NCBI RefSeq assembly: GCF_001425085.1
Contig: NZ_LMDN01000001.1
Coordinates: 1,266,550-1,330,549, forward strand
Origin: Leifsonia sp. Root4
GTDB lineage: Bacteria; Actinomycetota; Actinomycetes; Actinomycetales; Microbacteriaceae
DNA length: 64,000 nucleotides
Reading direction: 5' to 3'
Shown: positions 59,138 to 64,000 of the stretch, piece by piece
Layout: every line of letters begins with the position of its first letter
Position numbering within the stretch: the first letter of the stretch is position 1
Notes under the pieces: model-generated
The model's input: only the letters and a program-made list of their open reading frames with translations
What the model was told of the DNA's origin: nothing
Database searches by the model: none
Program-made: the position numbers and the translations under genes

Positions 59138-60442
59138 ATGCCCAGCACCCAGCCCCCGCCCGCCGACAAGCGGCAGGCGGCAGCTCCCCTCTCGCCTCCG
59201 GCTGCGGCGCCCTCATCGGTGCCCGCATCCGTACCCGCATCCGTGCCCGCTCCACTCCCCGCGACGGTGCGCTGGAGCGAGGGCGGCGCCGAGCGCCAGG
59301 CGCGCTGGCGTTCGGAGGGCGGCTGGCCCGCTCCGGATAACGTCGTCATCGCCGACGAGAAGCTCGCGGCCGACGAGGCATTCCGGCTGGTGGGCAACGG
59401 CACCGCGCTGCTCTGGCGCGGAGACTTCCAGGCGGCACGCCAACTGCTCAGCGCGCTCGGAACCCGCATCGACAAGCGAAACCGGCGCGCGCCCCGCGAC
59501 CTCGCCCTGGCGTTCCGGCAGCACCGCGAGCAGAGCTTTCACCGGGCCCGGCTGCTCAGTCTGTTGCTCGTTCCGCTGGATGCCGGTTACGTCGTGCCGC
59601 TCCGCCGGGCGCCCCAGGTGGTGGACGCCTGCACCGAGGCATATGGTGCAGCGGCTTCTGGCACGGCCTCCGCAGCGGTGCCCGGCGGCTCGCTGGTCGC
59701 CCTGCGCGAACTGCTCGGCGTGATCGGTGCGCACGAGTGGCGCCGCCGGGGCGTCGACGTGCCGGAGCTCGATCTGCACGTCTCCGGCGAGCCCGTGCGC
59801 CCCGGCCACATCCACCCGCACTACGGCGTGTTCTCGCCGGTGCGCGGCGAATACCTCGAGCTCGTCGCGACGGCGCCCCTTCCGGCCGATGCGGCCGAGA
59901 TCGGCCGTGCCGTCGACGTGGGAACGGGAACCGGCGTCATCGCCGCGATTCTGGCGCACCGCGGCATCCAGAGCGTCACGGCGACCGATCTCGACGCGCG
60001 CGCCATCGCCTGTGCCCGCGAGAACATCGCGCGGCTCGGCTTCTCGAAGCAGGTCGAGGTGGTCGAGGCAGACCTCTTCGCACCCGGCCAGGCCGATCTC
60101 ATCGTCTGCAACCCGCCGTGGGTTCCTGCCGAGGCGCGAATCCCGAGCGACTACGCGGTGTACGACCCGGACAGCCGGATGCTGCGCGGCTTCCTCGGCG
60201 GCCTGCGCGCGCACCTCAACCCGGGCGGCGAGGGCTGGCTGATCATCTCGGACCTCGCCGAACGCCTCGGGCTGCGCTCGCGCGGCGAGCTGCTCGACCT
60301 CATCGAGGACTCCGGCCTGCGCGTGATCGAGCGGCACGACACCCGCCCGACTCACGCGCGCAGCGCCGACGCGAGCGACCCGCTGCACGCGGCCCGCGCC
60401 CGCGAGATCACGTCGCTCTGGCGGCTCGCCGCGAGCGCCTAG
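59138..60442 (+). CDS. class I SAM-dependent methyltransferase with NPPW motif
   Basis: After a 45-residue Pro/Ala/Ser-rich N-terminal stretch (with SVPASVPASVPAP) the protein has an N-terminal domain of about 190 residues and a methyltransferase domain with motif I AVDVGTGTGVIAAILAHRG, acidic VTATDLDARAIACARENIA and the catalytic LIVCNPPWVPAEARIPSDYA. NPPW/NPPY enzymes methylate nitrogen atoms of proteins, rRNA or DNA. The two-domain layout resembles PrmC/RlmG-like proteins. The ATG at 59138 gives 434 residues; the low-complexity start makes a later start possible. The target is unknown. Confidence 0.87.
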   Translation: MPSTQPPPADKRQAAAPLSPPAAAPSSVPASVPASVPAPLPATVRWSEGGAERQARWRSEGGWPAPDNVVIADEKLAADEAFRLVGNGTALLWRGDFQAARQLLSALGTRIDKRNRRAPRDLALAFRQHREQSFHRARLLSLLLVPLDAGYVVPLRRAPQVVDACTEAYGAAASGTASAAVPGGSLVALRELLGVIGAHEWRRRGVDVPELDLHVSGEPVRPGHIHPHYGVFSPVRGEYLELVATAPLPADAAEIGRAVDVGTGTGVIAAILAHRGIQSVTATDLDARAIACARENIARLGFSKQVEVVEADLFAPGQADLIVCNPPWVPAEARIPSDYAVYDPDSRMLRGFLGGLRAHLNPGGEGWLIISDLAERLGLRSRGELLDLIEDSGLRVIERHDTRPTHARSADASDPLHAARAREITSLWRLAASA

Positions 60443-60470
60443 CCCGCTCCACTCGCTCCGACTGCGTGGC

Positions 60471-60525
60471 GAGTTGGCGCACATGGCCCCTTGAGCGCCG
60501 CGCATGGGGCCATGTGCGCCATCTC
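60471..60525. repeat. palindromic element family B, copy 2
   Basis: Arms 60471-60490 and 60506-60525 pair at 19 of 20 positions around a 15-base loop. The core ACATGGCCCCTTGAGC and the trailing CTCGTGGCC match copy 1 at 5288-5342. It lies between the convergent methyltransferase and DNA-alkylation-repair genes. Confidence 0.75.
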
Positions 60526-60552
60526 GTGGCCAAGCCGGCGGGGTGGCGGGCC

Positions 60553-61374
60553 TCAGCGGAGCGCGCGGTAGTGCGCCCGCAGCCCGGGGTCGAGGTGCTC
60601 GGTGGCGTAGCTGAGCTCGGTGCGCGGCATCCTGGCCGCGTGCTCGTCGAGGAATGCGATGAGCAGCGCCCGGTCGACCCGCTTGCCGAGCTCGCGCAGC
60701 ATCCAGCCGACCGCCTTCTGCATGAGGTCGTGCTCGTCGTCGCGCAGCACGGCCGCCAACTCGAGCGCGGTCGAGGCGTCACCCCGGTTGATGAAGCCCT
60801 GGGTCGTGATCATCGCGACGCGGCGCTCCCAGAGCACCGGGCTCGCGGCCAGCTCGAACAGCACATCGCGCGGTCGGTCGAACAGCCAAGCACCCAGGAT
60901 GCCGGGGGCAGAGCTGTCGACGATGTCCCAGTTGTTGACGCGCCCACGCCGCACCGCGGCGAGGTACCAGCCGGCGATCGCCGCCCGCCGCGCCTGGTCG
61001 AACCCGCGTGGGGTGCTCGCCGCCTCGAACTGCTTCGTTGCGATGATGACGCCGGTCAGGCGATGCTCGTGCACCTCGCTGTCGAGCAGCACATCGAGCT
61101 CGGCGAGCGGCAGCCCGGCGAAGGAGCGTGCGATCGTGCGCTGCTGCGGCACCGTCACACCGATGAACACGTCGCCGGCCCCGTACTGGCCCGGCGCGGT
61201 CTTGAAGAATCCCTGGCTGGAGCGGCCGCGTGCCGGGTCGGCGACCGCGGCGAGCGCCGCCTGCACTGCGGCCGCCGAGAGTGCGGCGGCGGATGACGCA
61301 TCGGTCGAGTGTGCGCCGCCATGCGGCATCCGCCCGCCGGTCGTCGGGCCCGCGCTGGCGGATTCGGCTGTCAT
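60553..61374 (-). CDS. DNA alkylation repair protein (AlkD-like HEAT-repeat)
   Basis: The 273-residue protein matches the AlkD-like family: QGFFKTAPGQYGAGDVFIGV, then RVNNWDIVDSSAPGILGAWL and AMITTQGFINRGDASTALEL. These helical-repeat proteins remove N3- or N7-alkylated bases by DNA capture. The Trp and Asp of NNWDIVD are the expected catalytic/DNA-binding residues. The first 45 residues are low-complexity (Ser/Ala/Gly), so a later start is possible, but a TAGAGT box 7 bases before the ATG at 61374 supports it. Confidence 0.9.
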   Translation of the reverse strand: MTAESASAGPTTGGRMPHGGAHSTDASSAAALSAAAVQAALAAVADPARGRSSQGFFKTAPGQYGAGDVFIGVTVPQQRTIARSFAGLPLAELDVLLDSEVHEHRLTGVIIATKQFEAASTPRGFDQARRAAIAGWYLAAVRRGRVNNWDIVDSSAPGILGAWLFDRPRDVLFELAASPVLWERRVAMITTQGFINRGDASTALELAAVLRDDEHDLMQKAVGWMLRELGKRVDRALLIAFLDEHAARMPRTELSYATEHLDPGLRAHYRALR

Positions 61375-61381
61375 AGCGAGC

Positions 61382-61387
61382 ACTCTA
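61382..61387 (-). promoter_or_regulatory. -10 box of the leaderless DNA-alkylation-repair gene
   Basis: TAGAGT on the minus strand ends 7 bases before the ATG at 61374, with no ribosome binding site. Confidence 0.45.
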
Positions 61388-61404
61388 CGCCGCGCCTCGT
61401 CAGG

Positions 61405-61486
61405 AATTCCGGCAGCTCGTCTGCGCGCGGCTGGCCCGCCCCGGCGGCGGCGCATGGCAGCCCGTCCTCGCCGAGCTGCCGGAATT
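61405..61486. repeat. long-arm inverted repeat between two minus-strand genes
   Basis: AATTCCGGCAGCTCG (61405-61419) and CGAGCTGCCGGAATT (61472-61486) are perfect 15-base arms enclosing 52 GC-rich bases. It lies downstream of the 61505-62053 gene and upstream of the repair gene's promoter, consistent with a terminator. Confidence 0.6.
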
Positions 61487-61504
61487 ACGAGCGGGAGTGC
61501 ACGG

Positions 61505-62053
61505 CTACGCCAGTGAGTGCAGCCACGATTCGGTGCGTTCCCCTGGCGCCTCGCCGCCATCTCCGTGCGCCAGCACCGTCGCCGGCACGCTGCCGCGACA
61601 GGGGAACGCCAGCAGGTCGCCGACGGCAACGTCACCGGGCAGTCCGTGCCCAAGCGGCCAGGCGCGGGCACCGTCCACGAGCATCGCCGCCGCAACCTTG
61701 GCGGTCGACGCGCGCCCGATGAGTCGGGTCTCGGTGAGCACCGCATCGGCGCGGTCGACGCGTGCGTCCACCGCGAGACGCAGCACGCCCGTCGGCGTGC
61801 TGCTGATCGCCTCGACGCGCATCACCGCGGCAGTCGCCCGCAGCGTCGGTGACGGCCACCCGTCGCTGCCGGGGATGACGGCCGCCGCCGAGTGGGTGCA
61901 CGGAGTGCCGAACAGGTCAACGACCCGCAGGAGCGAAACACCCGCCACGATCACATCGCTTGTCGTCGCACGGGTGAGCTCCGGCCAACGGTCGAGCGCG
62001 ATGGGGTCGGGGATGCTGCGGCGGAGCGTCGGCAGCAGTGCGGTGAGTGTCAT
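61505..62053 (-). CDS. conserved hypothetical protein
   Basis: The 182-residue frame starts MTLTALLPTLRRSIPDPIAL and contains DVIVAGVSLLRVVDLFGTPC and VGDLLAFPCRGSVPATVLAH. Two Cys residues follow Thr-Pro and Phe-Pro. I recall similar actinobacterial proteins of unknown function but no named family. No signal peptide or membrane helix is apparent. The codon use fits a real gene. No ribosome binding site is obvious; other starts are possible upstream in the same frame (to 62227), but that region is low-complexity. Confidence 0.75.
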   Translation of the reverse strand: MTLTALLPTLRRSIPDPIALDRWPELTRATTSDVIVAGVSLLRVVDLFGTPCTHSAAAVIPGSDGWPSPTLRATAAVMRVEAISSTPTGVLRLAVDARVDRADAVLTETRLIGRASTAKVAAAMLVDGARAWPLGHGLPGDVAVGDLLAFPCRGSVPATVLAHGDGGEAPGERTESWLHSLA

Positions 62054-62309
62054 TTGCTCGACCGTTCGGCGGCGCGCACGAGCAAGCCAGCGCGGCCGAC
62101 ATCGGCGAAGCGGCTCACGGCCGCGAAGGGGCGCAGCGCAGAGAGGGTAAACGAGAGCGAAAACCAGCCAGTGTGCGGGTGTCGGTTCGAGAACATGACT
62201 CCGGTCTACGCCGCCACGCGGGGCCACCGAGGTGTCCTCACGGAAACTCTGCGGATCCGCGGCCTGTTCTCACGCTTCGCTGACGTCGCGACGCCCTGGA
62301 TCCCGTCGG

Positions 62310-62933
62310 TCAGTGGATGACGGCGAGCAGCACGCCGACGAGCACGAACAGCACACCGAACACCCGGTTCAGCACCCGCTGCCCCTTCGCGTCGCGGGTG
62401 AAACGCTGGAAGGAGCGCGCGGTTCCGGCGAAGAAGAACCACATCACCAGGATGTCGATGACGATCACTGTGGCGGCCACGATCAGGTATTGCGGCAGCA
62501 GCGGCTGGTCGAGTCGAATGAACTGCGGCAGGAAGGCGAGGAAGAACACGATCGCCTTCGGGTTGAGCAGGTTCACCCAGAGGCCGCGGCGGAACATCGA
62601 CCACGCCGGTTCGTTGCGGAGCGCGGCGACGCTCTCCTCATCGACGGCCGGCTTGGCCAGGAATTGCCGGATGCCGAGGTAGACGAGGTACGCGGCGCCG
62701 GCGTAGCGGATGACGTTGAACGCGACCGGTGAGCTGGCCACGAGAACACCGACGCCGAGCGCGACGATGACGATGTGCACGACGAGCGCGGCCTGCTGCC
62801 CGAGGATCCCCCAGATCGAGCGACGGAAGCCCGAGTTCAGAGAGTTGCTCATCGTGTTGATCGCGCCCGCGCCGGGCGTGAAGCTGATCAAGGTGCCCGC
62901 GCCGAGCAGGGCCAACCACAGAGAGAACTGCAC
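62310..62933 (-). CDS. LysE/RhtB-family amino-acid exporter
   Basis: The 207-residue inner-membrane protein has about six helices and the family marks ISFTPGAGAINTMSNSLNSG near the N-terminus, YAGAAYLVYLGIRQF, and NLLNPKAIVFFLAFLPQFI. Members export amino acids or homoserine lactones. The GTG start at 62933 has TAAGCT 6 bases upstream, so the mRNA is probably leaderless. No LysG-type regulator is next to it. The 256 bases beyond the stop, to the next gene, show nothing recognisable. Confidence 0.93.
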   Translation of the reverse strand: MQFSLWLALLGAGTLISFTPGAGAINTMSNSLNSGFRRSIWGILGQQAALVVHIVIVALGVGVLVASSPVAFNVIRYAGAAYLVYLGIRQFLAKPAVDEESVAALRNEPAWSMFRRGLWVNLLNPKAIVFFLAFLPQFIRLDQPLLPQYLIVAATVIVIDILVMWFFFAGTARSFQRFTRDAKGQRVLNRVFGVLFVLVGVLLAVIH

Positions 62934-62939
62934 CGGCCA

Positions 62940-62945
62940 AGCTTA
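62940..62945 (-). promoter_or_regulatory. -10 box of the leaderless LysE-type gene
   Basis: TAAGCT on the minus strand ends 6 bases before the GTG start at 62933. Confidence 0.45.
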
Positions 62946-63085
62946 AGCGCCAGGGCTCCTCCGGTGACGCCCGGGCAGCGGGCACGGTGGGCTCAGGTGA
63001 CCGGCCCTGAGGATGCCGCGGCCCGCGGCCCCCGCCGGAGCTGCGACACTAGAAGGTCTCACTTCTTCGACCGCACGGACACCTC

Positions 63086-64000
63086 ATGGCCCACTCCCTC
63101 ACCGATCTGCAGATCGCGCGCCTCGTCGGGGCGCAGGCGTTCTCCCGCGGCGAGAACTTCGCCGAGCACGGGCACGTCGGCCGCATCACTTGGGCGGCCT
63201 CCGGCACGCGCGTGTTCGCCACGATCGCGGGCAGCGCCCGCAACAGCTACGTCGCCAGCGTCTCGTTCCACCGCGCGGCATCCGGAGAACTCGTGAACCC
63301 GGTCGGCTCGTGCACCTGCCCGATCGGCAGCAACTGCAAGCACGTCGCGGCGCTGCTCATCGCCAGCCGCGCGGGCAAGCGGGGCGAGGAGGGCGCTCAG
63401 GCGCCGGGCGCGGATGCCGAGGCACCCGTTCCCCCCGCCGACGGCGCCGGCCCAGCCGGCCCCGCCGCGAGCTCGGCGCGGAGCTGGCAGAAGGCCCTGG
63501 CACCCCTCACCGCGAACGGCAGGCAGCTCGAGACCGGGTCCCCGCTCGCGCTCCAGTTCGAGCTCCGTGCGCCGGAGCGCAACTGGCGCGCCCCGGCCGA
63601 CCCGCTCGCGCCGCCGCGGCTCGGCGTGCGCCCGATGACGCTCGGCACGAGCGGCCGCTGGATCAAGGGCAACCTCAGTTGGCAGAACCTCGGCTACTCC
63701 ACAGGGGTCAATCTGGCCCAGCGCGCCATCCTCATTCGCATCCACGACGAATGCTCGCGCGGCACCGCGCAGCAATACTCCGCCGGCGAGTGGCTGCACC
63801 TGGAGGCCTTCCCGTCGGCCGCGCTGTGGAGCCAGCTGCAGCAGGCGGGCGCCGCCGGCATCGCTCTGATCGGCTCGGGCAAGAAGCAGGGCCCTGTCGC
63901 TCTCTCGGGCGAGCAGGCGGAGCTCTCGCTCGACATCACCCGCGACGATGCCGGGCTCACCATGACCCCCTCCTTCTCGCTCGGCGAGCGCCCGCTCGAT
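63086..64000 (+). CDS. SWIM zinc-finger protein, probable SNF2-type helicase (5' part only)
   Basis: The frame is open from the ATG at 63086 to the window edge (305 codons) and continues outside. The start resembles N-termini of SWIM/SNF2 helicases: QIARLVGAQAFSRGENFAEH, then the SWIM motif CxCPxxxxCxH as VGSCTCPIGSNCKHVAALLI. A linker rich in Ala, Gly and Pro follows, then a domain with GRWIKGNLSWQNLGYSTGVN found in the region before the helicase core. The ATPase motifs are not yet reached, so the helicase call is inferred from the family. The protein probably acts on DNA or chromatin-like complexes. Confidence 0.85.
   Translation, partial: MAHSLTDLQIARLVGAQAFSRGENFAEHGHVGRITWAASGTRVFATIAGSARNSYVASVSFHRAASGELVNPVGSCTCPIGSNCKHVAALLIASRAGKRGEEGAQAPGADAEAPVPPADGAGPAGPAASSARSWQKALAPLTANGRQLETGSPLALQFELRAPERNWRAPADPLAPPRLGVRPMTLGTSGRWIKGNLSWQNLGYSTGVNLAQRAILIRIHDECSRGTAQQYSAGEWLHLEAFPSAALWSQLQQAGAAGIALIGSGKKQGPVALSGEQAELSLDITRDDAGLTMTPSFSLGERPLD

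Overview
The window is chromosomal DNA from a high-GC actinobacterium. The best fit is the family Microbacteriaceae. The reasons are very GC-rich third codon positions, F420 genes (an Fgd-type glucose-6-phosphate dehydrogenase, CofD, CofE), a sugar ABC importer without its own ATPase, many TANNNT -10 boxes lying 6-7 bases before a start codon (leaderless mRNAs), and many intergenic repeats built on GTTTCGACAGGCTCAACCA. No rRNA, tRNA, CRISPR array, insertion sequence or prophage was seen.

Layout. 0-13.4 kb holds mixed housekeeping and regulatory genes: pyrE, a Dcu-type C4-dicarboxylate transporter with a frameshifted S51 peptidase, a LysR regulator, a PadR/HAAS pair, an enoyl-CoA hydratase, a dGTPase-like protein, a DesK/DesR-like two-component system, a membrane protein/XRE pair behind a palindromic promoter, and a quinone oxidoreductase. 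13.6-24.3 kb (minus strand) is a nine-gene operon for reductive pyrimidine breakdown: nitrilase-fold beta-ureidopropionase, dihydropyrimidinase, LLM flavin/F420 oxidoreductase, a four-gene ABC importer, omega-aminotransferase and (methyl)malonate-semialdehyde dehydrogenase. A divergent MocR-type regulator follows. No classical dihydropyrimidine dehydrogenase is present, so the LLM protein is the candidate for the first step.

26.3-30.5 kb (plus strand) is an ABC importer of the putative F420-0 type, translationally coupled to cofD. 30.5-39.7 kb (minus strand) carries a large LAL-type LuxR regulator, an ABC exporter with a LolA/DUF2092-like partner, fgd, cofE and a second F420-type LLM protein. 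Together these genes load, finish and use cofactor F420.

39.8-43.1 kb has xth, an MFS exporter with a divergent MerR regulator, and a GNAT enzyme. 43.2-56.5 kb is a sugar-acid cluster read leftward from a divergent FadR-type regulator: sugar ABC importer (binding protein and two permeases), enolase-superfamily dehydratase, MBL-fold hydrolase, Gfo/Idh dehydrogenase, CaiB-type CoA transferase, a binding-protein-like protein with no signal peptide, enoyl-CoA hydratase, XylX-like 2-keto-3-deoxy-acid dehydratase and ketoglutarate-semialdehyde dehydrogenase. It reads as a Weimberg-like route to 2-oxoglutarate with an unexplained CoA module inside it.

56.5-64 kb has a serine-hydrolase-like protein with a displaced nucleophile, an SDR, a DUF4190 protein, a methyltransferase, a DNA-alkylation-repair protein, an unknown protein, a LysE exporter and the start of a SWIM/SNF2-type protein. 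At least two homologous families of long palindromic intergenic elements (A: three copies, B: two copies) and several unrelated long inverted repeats sit between genes.
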